DNA of 64,000 nucleotides, taken from Microvirga antarctica. GTDB lineage: Bacteria; Pseudomonadota; Alphaproteobacteria; Rhizobiales; Beijerinckiaceae. The stretch covers positions 186,001 through 250,000 of the forward strand of contig NZ_JAGEMM010000005.1 in assembly GCF_017921815.1 (NCBI RefSeq), read 5' to 3'. The position numbers and the translations under genes are program-made. Below the pieces are notes generated by a model. The model worked only from the letters and a program-made list of their open reading frames with translations, was not told where the DNA came from and did not search any database. Positions within the stretch are counted from its first letter, which is position 1. Every line of letters begins with the position of its first letter. Positions 36,229 through 45,230 of this stretch are shown here, piece by piece.

Positions 36229-37551
36229 TCAGGCGTTGTCGAGCCCCGCGATGGCGCGGGCGAAATCCCGCGCCGCGAAAGGCTCCAGATCCTCGACGCC
36301 CTCACCGACGCCGATGAAATGCACCGGCAGGCCGAAGCGCGCCGCCAGCGCCACGAGAATGCCGCCCCGGGCCGTCCCGTCGAGCTTCGTCATGACGAGC
36401 CCGGTGACGCCTGCGGCCTTTTGAAACAGCTCGACCTGGCTCAGGGCATTCTGGCCGACGGTGGCGTCGAGCACCAGAAGGATGGCGTGAGGCATGTCGG
36501 GGTCGCCTTTTTTCAGCACCCGGACGATCTTTTCCAGCTCGGCCATCAGGCCGGTCTTGTTCTGCAGCCGTCCGGCGGTGTCGATGATGAGCACATCGGA
36601 CCCTGCGGCTTTCGCCGCCACGAGCGCGTCGAAGGCAAGGCCCGCCGCATCCGAGCCCTGGGGGCGGGCGATCACGGGTGCGCCGACCCGGTCGCCCCAG
36701 ACCTTCAGCTGCTCGATGGCGGCGGCCCGGAAGGTGTCGCCCGCCGCCAGCATCACGCTCAGGCCCTGCTGGCGGAATTTCTGCGACAGCTTGCCGATGG
36801 TGGTGGTCTTGCCGGCCCCGTTCACCCCCACCATCAGGATCACATAGGGCTTGCGGGTGCGGTCGATGACGAGGGGCAGGGCCACGGCCGAGAGCGTCTT
36901 CTCGACCTCGCGGGCCAGAATGGCCTTGACCTCCTCGGGGGCGATCTCCTTGTCGTAGCGCCCGGCCGAGACCGCCTCGGTGATCCGCAAAGCGGTGGCG
37001 ACGCCCAGATCCGCCCGCACGAGGGCGTCCTCCAGATCATCGAGGGTCGCCTGGTCGAGCTTGCGCTTGGTGAACAGCCCGGTGACGCTCTCGGACAGCG
37101 AGGAGGAGGTGCGGCGCATGCCGAGCGACAGGCGCTGCCACCAGCTCTGGGGTGCATCGGCGGTCGCCGGCGCGGGGACCGGATCGGCTTCGGGCGGGAC
37201 TTGGGGGGCCGGGACTTGGGGGGCCGAAACTTGGGGGGCAGAGACTTGGGGGGCCGGATCGGCGGCGATCGGCTGGAGATCGGCTCCGGCCAGCGCCTCC
37301 GGCAGCGGCTCGGCGGCGACCTCATCAGGTGGCGGCGCTGCGGGGGCGGCGGCGAAATCGGCGGCCGCATTCGCGAGATCGAGCCCTGCCGGCTTCTCCA
37401 ACTCAGCAGGCGCGGGCGCGGGCGTGGGCGCAGGCGTGGCTTGCGCGTCGGCGGCAGGCGCGACCGTTGAGTCCGGAATCGGCTGCTCGTCCGCCGGTCT
37501 CCCGAACAGGCGAGCGAAAAATCCGGGCTTGTCGGGCTTGGTTTCGGCCAT
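36229..37551 (-). CDS. ftsY: signal recognition particle receptor FtsY
   Basis: FtsY is the membrane-docking GTPase of the SRP pathway, partner of Ffh (53117). The 440-residue protein has a long acidic N-terminal A domain rich in Ala, Pro and Glu (residues 1-135). The NG domain follows, with P-loop GVNGAGKTTTIGKL, DTAGRLQNK and TKLDGTARGG. The N-terminus MAETKPDKPGFFARLFGR contains the membrane-binding basic amphipathic stretch. The A domain includes a 15-bp tandem repeat (37196-37255) coding for APQV(S/P). It is divergent from the pseudouridine synthase gene; yciB follows. Confidence 0.96.
   Translation of the reverse strand: MAETKPDKPGFFARLFGRPADEQPIPDSTVAPAADAQATPAPTPAPAPAELEKPAGLDLANAAADFAAAPAAPPPDEVAAEPLPEALAGADLQPIAADPAPQVSAPQVSAPQVPAPQVPPEADPVPAPATADAPQSWWQRLSLGMRRTSSSLSESVTGLFTKRKLDQATLDDLEDALVRADLGVATALRITEAVSAGRYDKEIAPEEVKAILAREVEKTLSAVALPLVIDRTRKPYVILMVGVNGAGKTTTIGKLSQKFRQQGLSVMLAAGDTFRAAAIEQLKVWGDRVGAPVIARPQGSDAAGLAFDALVAAKAAGSDVLIIDTAGRLQNKTGLMAELEKIVRVLKKGDPDMPHAILLVLDATVGQNALSQVELFQKAAGVTGLVMTKLDGTARGGILVALAARFGLPVHFIGVGEGVEDLEPFAARDFARAIAGLDNA
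37196..37255 (-). repeat. 15-bp tandem repeat (four units) inside ftsY
   Basis: Units such as GGGACTTGGGGGGCC recur four times with small changes and encode APQVS or APQVP in the acidic A domain. The unit length keeps the frame, so copy number can vary without breaking FtsY. Confidence 0.88.
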
Positions 37552-37605
37552 GGGGGTGGGTGCCGCCTCTTTACTTGGTGTGCAAGCCTCGATAGCCGAG
37601 GCCTC

Positions 37606-38286
37606 ATGAATGCGGAAGAGATAGTGTCGAAAGTGCTCTATCGCGATGCCCTGATGCTCGTGATCGACAAACCCGCCGGCCTGCCGGTGCATCCCGGCCC
37701 CAAGGGCGGCGAGACGCTGACGGATCATCTCGATGCCCTGCGGTTCGGCCTTCCACGCCGCCCGGAGGCCGCCCATCGTCTCGACAAGGACACGGCCGGC
37801 TGCCTGATCCTGGGCCGGCATCCCAAGGCGCTGGCACGGCTCAACACCCTGTTTCGCGAAAACGCCGTCGACAAGGTCTATTGGGCCGTGGTCGAGGGCG
37901 GGCCGGACGACGACGACGGCGAGATCGCGCTGGCGCTGGCACCCAAATCGCCCGATCGCGGCTGGTGGATGAAGGTCGACCCGAAAGGACAGCCGGCGCT
38001 GACGCGCTGGCGTGTTGTGGGGCGTCACGAGGGAAAAACCCTGCTGGAGCTGCGCCCCGTCACGGGCCGCACCCATCAGCTGCGCGTCCATTGCGCGGCG
38101 TCCGGCTGGCCCATTCTGGGTGATACGATCTACGGCACCGCGCCACGCTTCCACGGCCCCGGCCTGCATCTTCATGCCCGGCAGGTCAGCGTGCCGCTTT
38201 ATCCCAAGAAACCCGCCATCGTGGTGGTATCGGCGGTTCCGGCGCATATGCGCGAGGCGGTCGACGCCAGCACGGGCGCGTCCTAG
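37606..38286 (+). CDS. RluA family pseudouridine synthase
   Basis: RluA enzymes isomerise uridines in rRNA or tRNA. The 226-residue protein has LVIDKPAGLPVHPG, the catalytic HRLDKDTAG (aspartate 60), and the C-terminal GRTHQLRVHCA and GDTIYG segments. There is no S4 domain at the N-terminus, so it is the short RluA/TruC-like form. Target base cannot be read from the sequence. It sits alone on the plus strand between divergent ftsY and convergent mtaB. Confidence 0.92.
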   Translation: MNAEEIVSKVLYRDALMLVIDKPAGLPVHPGPKGGETLTDHLDALRFGLPRRPEAAHRLDKDTAGCLILGRHPKALARLNTLFRENAVDKVYWAVVEGGPDDDDGEIALALAPKSPDRGWWMKVDPKGQPALTRWRVVGRHEGKTLLELRPVTGRTHQLRVHCAASGWPILGDTIYGTAPRFHGPGLHLHARQVSVPLYPKKPAIVVVSAVPAHMREAVDASTGAS

Positions 38287-38288
38287 CC

Positions 38289-39542
38289 TCAGCCGGCCAA
38301 CAGCACGCGCCCGTCATGGCCGGCGATGGTCACCTGCCGGATCTCGCCGCGCGGGACCGGTGCTGAAAAGCGCACCGGCGTGAAGGCCTGCGTGCGGCCG
38401 AGCTGGTTCAGTTCGATCAGAACCTCGCGCTGCTGCCCGACCTCCCGGTCGAGATGGGCGATGAGTGCTTCCGCGCCGCGGGCGCGCAGGCGACCGGCGC
38501 GCTCCTTCACCACCGCGCGCGGAACCGCGGGCATGCGGGCGGCCGGCGTGCCCGGCCGGGGCGAGAAGGGAAAGACGTGGAGATGGGTCAGGCCGCATTC
38601 GTCCACGATGTCGAGGGATCGGGCGAACATGGCCTCGCTCTCGGTCGGAAAACCCGCAATCAGATCGGCCCCGAACACCATGTCGGGGCGCAACGCCCGC
38701 ACCGTGTCGCAGAAGGCGATCGCATCGGCGCGGCTGTGCCGGCGCTTCATGCGCTTCAGCACCATGTCGTCGCCGGCCTGGAGCGAGAGGTGCAGATGCG
38801 GCATCAGGCGGGTTTCGGTGGCGATCACGTCGAGCAGATCGTCATCCGCCTCGACGGAATCGATCGATGAGAGGCGCAGCCGCTCGAGGTCGGGCACGTG
38901 GCGCAGCAGGGCCTTGACGAGTTTGCCCAAAGCCGGCTCGCCCGGCAGGTCGCGGCCGTAGCTGGTGATGTCGACGCCGGTCAGCACCACTTCGCGCGAC
39001 CCGTTTTCAACGAGCATGCGCACCTGGTCGACCACGGCGCCCATGGGGACCGAGCGCGAATTGCCGCGCCCATAGGGGATGATGCAGAAGGTGCAGCGAT
39101 GGTCGCAGCCGTTCTGCACCTGAACGAACGCGCGGGTGTGTCCGCGCAGCCCATCGACGAGGTGAAGGGCGGTCTCCTTCACGGCCATTATGTCGGTGAC
39201 GTGGATCTTGTCGCCCGTTCCCACATGGAGATCGCGCAGGGCATGAAACGTCCCGGCCTTCATCTTCTCGTCGTTGCCGATGACCTGGGCCACCTCTGCC
39301 ATCGCCGCAAAGCTGTCGGGTTCGACCTGCGCGCCACAGCCGGTGACGACGATGCGGGATTGCGGTTTCTCGCGGGCGATGCGGCGGATCGCCTGGCGCG
39401 CCTGCCGGGAGGCTTCCTGCGTCACCGCGCAGGTGTTGACGATGACCAGATCCGCAAGGCCTGCCTCTTCCGCATGGCGTTGCATCGCCTCGGATTCGGC
39501 GATGTTGAGCCGGCAGCCGAAGGTGACGACCTCGACCGTCAT
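38289..39542 (-). CDS. mtaB: tRNA (N6-L-threonylcarbamoyladenosine37-C2)-methylthiotransferase MtaB
   Basis: MtaB adds a methylthio group to t6A37 of tRNAs reading ANN codons. The 417-residue radical-SAM enzyme has three N-terminal cluster cysteines (C10, C38, C69) in TFGCRLN, NTCAV and VTGCGA. The radical-SAM motif CDHRCTFC (C146, C150, C153) is followed by a C-terminal TRAM-like domain ending RVLLAG. The sequence TFGCRLN, not the TFGCQMN of MiaB, marks MtaB. Its ATG overlaps the dapF stop by one base. dapF-mtaB-ftsY is a conserved alphaproteobacterial string. Confidence 0.94.
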   Translation of the reverse strand: MTVEVVTFGCRLNIAESEAMQRHAEEAGLADLVIVNTCAVTQEASRQARQAIRRIAREKPQSRIVVTGCGAQVEPDSFAAMAEVAQVIGNDEKMKAGTFHALRDLHVGTGDKIHVTDIMAVKETALHLVDGLRGHTRAFVQVQNGCDHRCTFCIIPYGRGNSRSVPMGAVVDQVRMLVENGSREVVLTGVDITSYGRDLPGEPALGKLVKALLRHVPDLERLRLSSIDSVEADDDLLDVIATETRLMPHLHLSLQAGDDMVLKRMKRRHSRADAIAFCDTVRALRPDMVFGADLIAGFPTESEAMFARSLDIVDECGLTHLHVFPFSPRPGTPAARMPAVPRAVVKERAGRLRARGAEALIAHLDREVGQQREVLIELNQLGRTQAFTPVRFSAPVPRGEIRQVTIAGHDGRVLLAG

Positions 39543-40423
39543 CAGGCCACGGCCGCGAACAGGGCAGGGGAGAACCGGCCCTCGTGCTCCAGGGCGATCG
39601 GCCCGGTCATCACAACATGGTCGTCGGCGTCCCGCCAGGCGATCAAGAGATCGCCGCCCGGCAGGGTGACGGTGGCCGTGCGGCCGGTCAGCCCCTTGCG
39701 GGCTGCGGCGACAAGCGTCGCGCAGGCCGCCGACCCGCAGGCCCGCGTCTGGCCGGCACCACGCTCCCACACATGCAGCAGGATGTGGTCGGGCGCGAGA
39801 ATCTGCGCCAGCGAGATGTTGGCCCGTTCCGGAAAGACGGGATCGTGTTCGAGAACCGGTCCGATGCGGGAGAGGTCGTAGGCGGTGGCATCGGCGACGA
39901 AAAACACCGCATGCGGATTGCCCATGCTCACCGCCGACGGCCCCTGAAGCTCGGGCAGGCCGGGAAGCGGCGCCACCGCGATGGTGCGGGTATCGGGAAA
40001 GGGGATCCCCAACGGAATCTCCTGCCAGGCGAAAAGGGGTGGACCCATATCCACAGCAAACACATCCTCGGCCAACCGTTCGACCGGGAGGAGACCCGCC
40101 TTGGTTTGAAGCAGGAGACTGGCGCCCGCAGGCCGGCTCATGGCGGGATCGCTCAGCATCGCCCAGGCAACGCAGCGCGTGCCGTTGCCGCAGGCGCCGG
40201 ATTCCGAGCCGTCGGTATTGTAGATGCGCAGATAGGCGTCGGTGCCGGGCGTGACCGGATCGTGCAGAACCATAAGCTGGTCGAAATGCGAGCGCGGGTC
40301 GGCGGCGATCGCCCGGGCCTCTCCGGCCGAGACGCGCGTGGCGGTGCCGCGCAGATCCAGCACGGTGATCTCGTTGCCGAGACCGTTCATTTTCAGGAAA
40401 CGGGTGTTCGCGAGCGCGCTCAT
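39542..40423 (-). CDS. dapF: diaminopimelate epimerase
   Basis: DapF converts LL- to meso-diaminopimelate for peptidoglycan and lysine. The 293-residue protein has the substrate-binding KMNGLGNEI at the N-terminus and the two catalytic cysteines: C78 in [10 protein letters not shown] and the second in RACGSAAC (about 227). The ATG at 40423 ([14 protein letters not shown]) is chosen because it gives the normal N-terminus. mtaB follows with a one-base overlap. Confidence 0.96.
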   Translation of the reverse strand: MSALANTRFLKMNGLGNEITVLDLRGTATRVSAGEARAIAADPRSHFDQLMVLHDPVTPGTDAYLRIYNTDGSESGACGNGTRCVAWAMLSDPAMSRPAGASLLLQTKAGLLPVERLAEDVFAVDMGPPLFAWQEIPLGIPFPDTRTIAVAPLPGLPELQGPSAVSMGNPHAVFFVADATAYDLSRIGPVLEHDPVFPERANISLAQILAPDHILLHVWERGAGQTRACGSAACATLVAAARKGLTGRTATVTLPGGDLLIAWRDADDHVVMTGPIALEHEGRFSPALFAAVA

Positions 40424-40623
40424 CAGTCGTATATGGCTCAAAACGCGCGCCATCGCGAGGGGGCGGTGCGCAAGGGTGGAATGCGCCCGAGAACGATCGG
40501 TGATGACGGCGTTGGGCTGATCCGGCCGGGGCCGGATCCCGCCACAGTGCTGGCCTCGCGAACACACACAAACGCCTCTATGCTGCGTTGCAATCGTCCT
40601 CGTTGATTCGTGAGAGACCCCCG

Positions 40624-41325
40624 ATGCGGCTCCGTCTGATTTCTGTGTGCCTGGCCGTTGCTCTTTGCCCAGGTCTCTCCCTCGCGCAGACCCCCCCGGC
40701 GGTCGTGCCGCCGGTCGAGACCGCGCCCTTGCCGCCGCCGCCAGCGGCTCCGGTCGTGCCGGCTCCTGCCCCGTCGCCGCCGCCCGCTGCCCCCGTCCCG
40801 CCCGCGCCGGCCATCACCGGGGCCCGGACCACCCTCATTCCGACGCCGGGCGATCCCACCAACGTCGAAGAGGTCATGCTGCCGGGCAAGCCCGCCGCGA
40901 TCGCCACCGGAACGACCACCTGGGACGAGGCTTTCGAGACCCTCAAAGGGACCTTTGCCAAGATCGAGGCGGAGCTCAAGCGCGCCGGCATCGAACCCAC
41001 TGGCAAGCCCGTCACGGTCTTCGTGCACACGGACGATCAGGGTTTTCGCTTCGACGCCATGATTCCCATCGCGGCCGCGCCTGAGGGCAAGACCGAACTC
41101 TCGCCCGACGTGAGGCTCGGCAAGACGCCGGAGGGCAAGGCCTACCGGTTCGTGCACAAGGATGCCTACGAGGAGATCGACGGCACCTACGAGACGATCA
41201 CGGCCTATCTCGACGCTAAGGACATCGTCGCCCGCGACGCGTTCATCGAGGAATATGTGAGCGAGATGAAGGACGCCAACGATCCCGATCTCGAGGTGAA
41301 CATCTACGTCCAGCCCAAGGAGTGA
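40624..41325 (+). CDS. secreted proline-rich protein with GyrI-like effector-binding domain
   Basis: The 233-residue protein begins with a signal peptide ([22 protein letters not shown]). A stretch of about 45 residues that is nearly all Pro, Ala and Val follows. A globular domain of about 150 residues with [21 protein letters not shown] and [13 protein letters not shown] resembles the GyrI-like/AraC effector-binding fold. It has no DNA-binding part. Periplasmic proteins of this type are common in Hyphomicrobiales but their ligands are unknown. The proline-rich region may span the peptidoglycan. ATG 40624 is chosen to start at the signal peptide. Confidence 0.75.
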   Translation: MRLRLISVCLAVALCPGLSLAQTPPAVVPPVETAPLPPPPAAPVVPAPAPSPPPAAPVPPAPAITGARTTLIPTPGDPTNVEEVMLPGKPAAIATGTTTWDEAFETLKGTFAKIEAELKRAGIEPTGKPVTVFVHTDDQGFRFDAMIPIAAAPEGKTELSPDVRLGKTPEGKAYRFVHKDAYEEIDGTYETITAYLDAKDIVARDAFIEEYVSEMKDANDPDLEVNIYVQPKE

Positions 41326-41334
41326 GGCCTCGCC

Positions 41335-42384
41335 TCACGCCTCCCAGGCTTCGCCCGGACGCAGGGCACGGAACCGCCCGGGCGGGATGTCGGCTGTCTG
41401 CAGGGCGGTGGCGAGCGCCGCGACCGGCGCCTCGATTCCCTCGTCGGTCAGCCTGAACGTTCCCCAATGATGCCCCAGGGCCTGCGCGGCGCCGAGAATC
41501 TGGAGGGCCTCGACCGCATCCTGCGGGTTCATGTGCATCGGCTGCATGAACCAGCGCGGCTCATAGGCGCCGATCGGCAGGTTGGCCACCCGCGGCGGGC
41601 CAAATCGGTCGCTGAGATCGCGGAAGATCGCGCCGTCGCCGAATCCGGTATCGCCCACGTGATAGATCGTGCCTGAGGGTGTGGTGAGCACATAGGCGCA
41701 CCACAGGGCCATGCGCCGGTCCCGCACGCCCCGCGCCGACCAGTGACAGGCTGGCCGCAGATGCGCGATCACGCCGGACCCGAGATCCGCTGTCCCGTCC
41801 CAGTCGTGGGTCTCGACCGCGATGTCGGGAAAGGCTGCCTGGATGATGGTGTCGTTGCCGAGCGGGGCGATCAGCCGCGGCCGGTCCCGCCGCCACAACC
41901 GGCCCAGAGTCGCAAGGTCGAGATGGTCGTAGTGATTGTGGGTCAGCAGCACCGCATGGATCGGCGGCAGATCGTCAAACGCGATCCCCGGGGCATTGAC
42001 CCGCCGCGGTCCCGCGAAAGTGAACGGGCTCGCCCGGTCGGAAAAAACCGGGTCGATCAGAATGTTGAGTCCCGCGACCTGGATGAGGAATGACGCGTGG
42101 CCGATCAGCACGATTCGCAGACCTGCCACGGCGGCGGGCGGCACGTCGCGAAACGGACTCGGAAAATGTTTGGGCCAGGGGGTGCGCTCGCGCTTCAGCT
42201 GCCACCGGAGCATGTCGCCCAGGCCCTTGTCGGTCGGCTGGGCCGGGAGGTGAAAGCGCACGCCGTCGAAGTGGTCGCTCGGCGGGCCGGCATAATAGGG
42301 ATTGGGCGCCCGGCCTCCCCCGATCAGCCCTCTGGCAGTGCGGCCCGGAAGGGCGAGAATCCGGCTGATCGTGCGGCGTGTCAT
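41335..42384 (-). CDS. metallo-beta-lactamase-fold hydrolase, NAPE-PLD-like
   Basis: The 349-residue protein has the MBL metal motif THNHYDHLDL (HxHxDH) and the later metal residues in HWSARG, HVGDTGFGD and LGHHWGTF. The segment IGHASFLIQVAGLNILIDPVFSDR matches the UlaG/NAPE-hydrolysing phospholipase D-like branch. Substrate is not deducible. I use the ATG at 42384 (MTRRTISRIL), since upstream sequence in frame lacks similarity. It ends nine bases after the preceding gene on the opposite strand. Confidence 0.85.
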   Translation of the reverse strand: MTRRTISRILALPGRTARGLIGGGRAPNPYYAGPPSDHFDGVRFHLPAQPTDKGLGDMLRWQLKRERTPWPKHFPSPFRDVPPAAVAGLRIVLIGHASFLIQVAGLNILIDPVFSDRASPFTFAGPRRVNAPGIAFDDLPPIHAVLLTHNHYDHLDLATLGRLWRRDRPRLIAPLGNDTIIQAAFPDIAVETHDWDGTADLGSGVIAHLRPACHWSARGVRDRRMALWCAYVLTTPSGTIYHVGDTGFGDGAIFRDLSDRFGPPRVANLPIGAYEPRWFMQPMHMNPQDAVEALQILGAAQALGHHWGTFRLTDEGIEAPVAALATALQTADIPPGRFRALRPGEAWEA

Positions 42385-42542
42385 GGGCGGTCCCTGTGCG
42401 GGGCCCAAAGTGGCGATTGTCGCACCGGCCCGCAAGGGCAGCCCGGCGTTGCGGCGATATGGCCCGCGCCGTCGGAACGGGAGGGCTGCAACCTTTGCCG
42501 GCATGCGATTGTCAGGCGGCTCAGGTTGTGATCGGATGTCCG

Positions 42543-42558
42543 TTAACGCCGCATTAAC
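42543..42558. promoter_or_regulatory. CtrA-type box upstream of the GNAT gene
   Basis: TTAACGCCGCATTAAC is TTAA-N7-TTAAC, a full CtrA pattern match, 82 bases upstream of the ATG at 42641. The surrounding 256-bp gap has no gene. The opposite gene (42384) starts 158 bases away, so the GNAT gene is the nearer candidate target. Confidence 0.6.
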
Positions 42559-42640
42559 GCTCCCGGCCAGATGCTGCGTTGCCGACTGAATGACCGTGCC
42601 TCTTCCCGTTGCACCGACTTTTTTCTGAAGTTCATGTCCC

Positions 42641-43147
42641 ATGAGTGATCTTCTCGTCAGCATTCGCCGCGCCAAGACCGAGGATTCGGTCGGTCTCTCC
42701 CGTGTGTTCGACGCCTCCTGGCGCGAAGCCTATCAGGGCGTCATCCCGGGTCTCGCCCTCGAGAAGCTGATCGCCCGCCGCAGCGCCGAATGGTGGCGCT
42801 CGGCCATCGGGCGTGGCCGGCCCCTCGTGGTGCTGGATGTGGGCGAGGGGGTGGTGGGCTACGTGTCATACGGGCGCTGCCGCAACCGCGGGCTGCACGC
42901 GGACGGGGAAATCGACGAGCTCTACCTCACGCCGGAATATCAGGGCGTCGGGTACGGCAAACGCCTGTTCAAGGCAGTCCGCAACGATCTGCGCGATCGC
43001 GAGATGCCCCGCGTCGCGGTCTGGGCCTTGGCCGACAATCCGCGCGCACGCGGTTTTTACGAGAGCCTCGGCGGGCGCAGCATCGCCCACGTGGAGGAGC
43101 GCATCGGCGGCGTTCCGTTAGCCAAGATCGCCTATCTCTTTACCTAA
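42641..43147 (+). CDS. GNAT family N-acetyltransferase
   Basis: The 168-residue protein has the GNAT fold with motif A EIDELYLTPEYQGVGYGKRLF (the QGVGYG pyrophosphate-binding loop near residue 105). Motif B ARGFYESLGG is near 140. The N-terminus IRRAKTEDSVGLSRVFDASWREAY is the usual first strand and helix. Substrate is unknown. The preceding non-coding DNA holds a full CtrA-type box, which would make it cell-cycle controlled if used. ppa follows 84 bases downstream. Confidence 0.88.
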   Translation: MSDLLVSIRRAKTEDSVGLSRVFDASWREAYQGVIPGLALEKLIARRSAEWWRSAIGRGRPLVVLDVGEGVVGYVSYGRCRNRGLHADGEIDELYLTPEYQGVGYGKRLFKAVRNDLRDREMPRVAVWALADNPRARGFYESLGGRSIAHVEERIGGVPLAKIAYLFT

Positions 43148-43231
43148 TTGCCTCATCGCTTCTTGTTGCCTGACGCGGCTGCCGCTAGTGAAGCGGAAAG
43201 CTTGTGGCCTTTTGCCTTCGGAGGAGCCCGT

Positions 43232-43768
43232 ATGCGCCTTGACGCGATCTCGATCGGAAAGAACCCGCCCCACGACGTGAACGTCATCATCGAGGTGCCG
43301 CTCGGCGGCGAGCCCATCAAATACGAGATGGACAAGGAATCGGGTGCCCTGTTCGTCGATCGGTTCCTGTATACCGCCATGCGCTATCCGGGGAATTACG
43401 GGTTCATTCCCCACACCCTTTCGGGCGACGGCGACCCCTGCGACGTTCTGGTGGCCAATACCCGGGCGATCATCCCCGGCGGCGTCATGAACGTGCGTCC
43501 TGTCGGCGTGCTGGTGATGGAGGACAATGCGGGCGAGGACGAGAAGATCATCGCCGTGCCGTCAGCCCACCTCACCCAGCGCTATGATCGCGTGCTCACC
43601 TACACCGACCTGCCCGACATCACGCTGAAGCAGATCGAGCATTTCTTCCAGCACTACAAGGATCTGGAGCCCGGCAAGTGGGTGAAGATCCTGCGCTGGG
43701 GCGATGCGGCCGATGCGCAGCGACTGATCGTCGAGGGCATCGAGCGGGCCAAGAAGAGCAAGGCCTGA
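43232..43768 (+). CDS. ppa: inorganic pyrophosphatase (family I)
   Basis: Ppa hydrolyses pyrophosphate to drive biosynthesis. The 178-residue protein has the soluble family I signature DGDPCDVLV (metal aspartates) and KYEMDKESG with its catalytic lysine and glutamate, plus [11 protein letters not shown]. The ATG at 43232 follows GGAGGAG at the right distance. It converges with the ubiH-like gene. Confidence 0.97.
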   Translation: MRLDAISIGKNPPHDVNVIIEVPLGGEPIKYEMDKESGALFVDRFLYTAMRYPGNYGFIPHTLSGDGDPCDVLVANTRAIIPGGVMNVRPVGVLVMEDNAGEDEKIIAVPSAHLTQRYDRVLTYTDLPDITLKQIEHFFQHYKDLEPGKWVKILRWGDAADAQRLIVEGIERAKKSKA

Positions 43769-43808
43769 GACCGGACGTCCGCGCGTCAGGCGTTCCCGGC
43801 GCGCGGCC

Positions 43809-45080
43809 TCAAAGAGCCTCGCCTTTCAGCAGGCGCGGCGGCTCCCGTCCAGTGAGGCCCGCCGCCTCGCGGATGAAGAAGCGCTTGAGCGCCGGCAGCC
43901 GGTCGACGAGGCCAAGGCCGAGATCGCGGGCGAGCCGGACCGGCAGGATATCGTTTGAAAACAACCGGTTGAGCCCGTCCGTCACGAACCCCATCGTGGT
44001 GGTGTCGGTCCGCCTGGCCGATTCGTAGGCGTCGAGAATCTCCGCGCTGCCGGGATCGAGGCCGAGCCGCATGCCGTCGACCACGGCTTCCGCGAGGGCT
44101 GCCGCGTCGTGCAGGCCAAGATTGAGGCCCTGTCCGGCAATCGGGTGGATGACATGGGCCGCGTCCCCCAGCAGCGCCAGGCGGTCGCTCACGAACGAGC
44201 GGGCGATCCCGAACGACAGCGGATAGGCATGGGGCGCGGTCTCAAACGCGATGCGGCCGAGCTGGAGGCCGAAGCGGCGTTCGAGTTCGGCCAGGAGATC
44301 CGCCGAATCGGAGGCCAGCAGCCCCGCCACGTTCTCGGTGCGCTCGCTCCAGACGATCGACGAGCGATGAATCGCCGCGCCGTCCTCGCCGATCTCAGGC
44401 TTTAACGGAAGGATCGCGAAGGGACCGGAGGGCAGGAAATGCTCGATCGCACGTCCCTCGTGATCGCGCTCGTGGACGATCGTCGCGACGATCCCCGATT
44501 GCCGGTAGGGCCAGGAAATCCAGCCGATTCCCGCCTGTTCGCGCAAACGCGACCGGCCGCCATCGGCCGCCACCAGAAGCGAGGCCGGCAGCACATCGCC
44601 TCCCGCGATCTGCACGTCCACATGAGCGGATGTGACCGAAAACCCGTCCACGCCGACAGCCTTCAGCCCGACGCCCGCTTCCTCGCAGGCCGTAACGAGA
44701 GCGGCCGTGAGGTCGCCGGCCGTCACCATGTGGGCGAGCGCTTCGCCGTCGCCGACCGACTCGTCGAAGGTCAGGAAGACGGGCCTGACGGGGTCGTTCA
44801 GGCGGCTGTCGGTGATGATCATGTCGAGAATGGGCTGCGCCCGTCCCGCCACCACCTGCCAGACGCCCAGGGCTTCGAGCATCCGGCGCGCCGCGGGGGC
44901 GATCGCGAAGGCCCGGGTGTCGCCATGGGGATCGCGGTTCAGCCCGGGGTCGCACATGTCGACCGACAGATCGTCGCCAAGGCTCTGTTTGAGGGCGAGC
45001 GCCAGCGATAGGCCTCCGAGGCCCCCGCCGGCAATCACGATGCGCGGGCTTTGTGTCGCGCGCTCAGCCGTCTGGCTCAT
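43809..45080 (-). CDS. UbiH/UbiF/COQ6 family FAD-dependent hydroxylase
   Basis: Members of this family hydroxylate the ubiquinone ring. The 423-residue protein has the FAD-binding GGGLGGLSLALAL near residue 18, the middle DG-type motif in VAADGGRSRLR, and the second FAD motif LLGDAAHVIHPIAGQGLNLG. Which ring position it acts on cannot be read. The ATG at 45080 is used (MSQTAERATQSPRIVIAGGG). It is divergent from the M23 peptidase gene over a 150-bp gap. Confidence 0.9.
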   Translation of the reverse strand: MSQTAERATQSPRIVIAGGGLGGLSLALALKQSLGDDLSVDMCDPGLNRDPHGDTRAFAIAPAARRMLEALGVWQVVAGRAQPILDMIITDSRLNDPVRPVFLTFDESVGDGEALAHMVTAGDLTAALVTACEEAGVGLKAVGVDGFSVTSAHVDVQIAGGDVLPASLLVAADGGRSRLREQAGIGWISWPYRQSGIVATIVHERDHEGRAIEHFLPSGPFAILPLKPEIGEDGAAIHRSSIVWSERTENVAGLLASDSADLLAELERRFGLQLGRIAFETAPHAYPLSFGIARSFVSDRLALLGDAAHVIHPIAGQGLNLGLHDAAALAEAVVDGMRLGLDPGSAEILDAYESARRTDTTTMGFVTDGLNRLFSNDILPVRLARDLGLGLVDRLPALKRFFIREAAGLTGREPPRLLKGEAL

Positions 45081-45230
45081 CAAGTCCTCCCGGGCGACTT
45101 CCTCCCTATGGCCGATAGTCCCGTGGCCCGACCCTGTCGAGCCCCTTTGTGGGGGGCTCTTCCGGTCACGCTCCTTCAAATCGCCACAGGCGCCCCGGTA
45201 TGGTATCCGCATCATTGTTGCGGAGTGTCC

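Noticed and set aside
37196..37255. A CRISPR-like array
   Set aside because: The units are 15 bp with no spacers and lie in the coding frame of ftsY.
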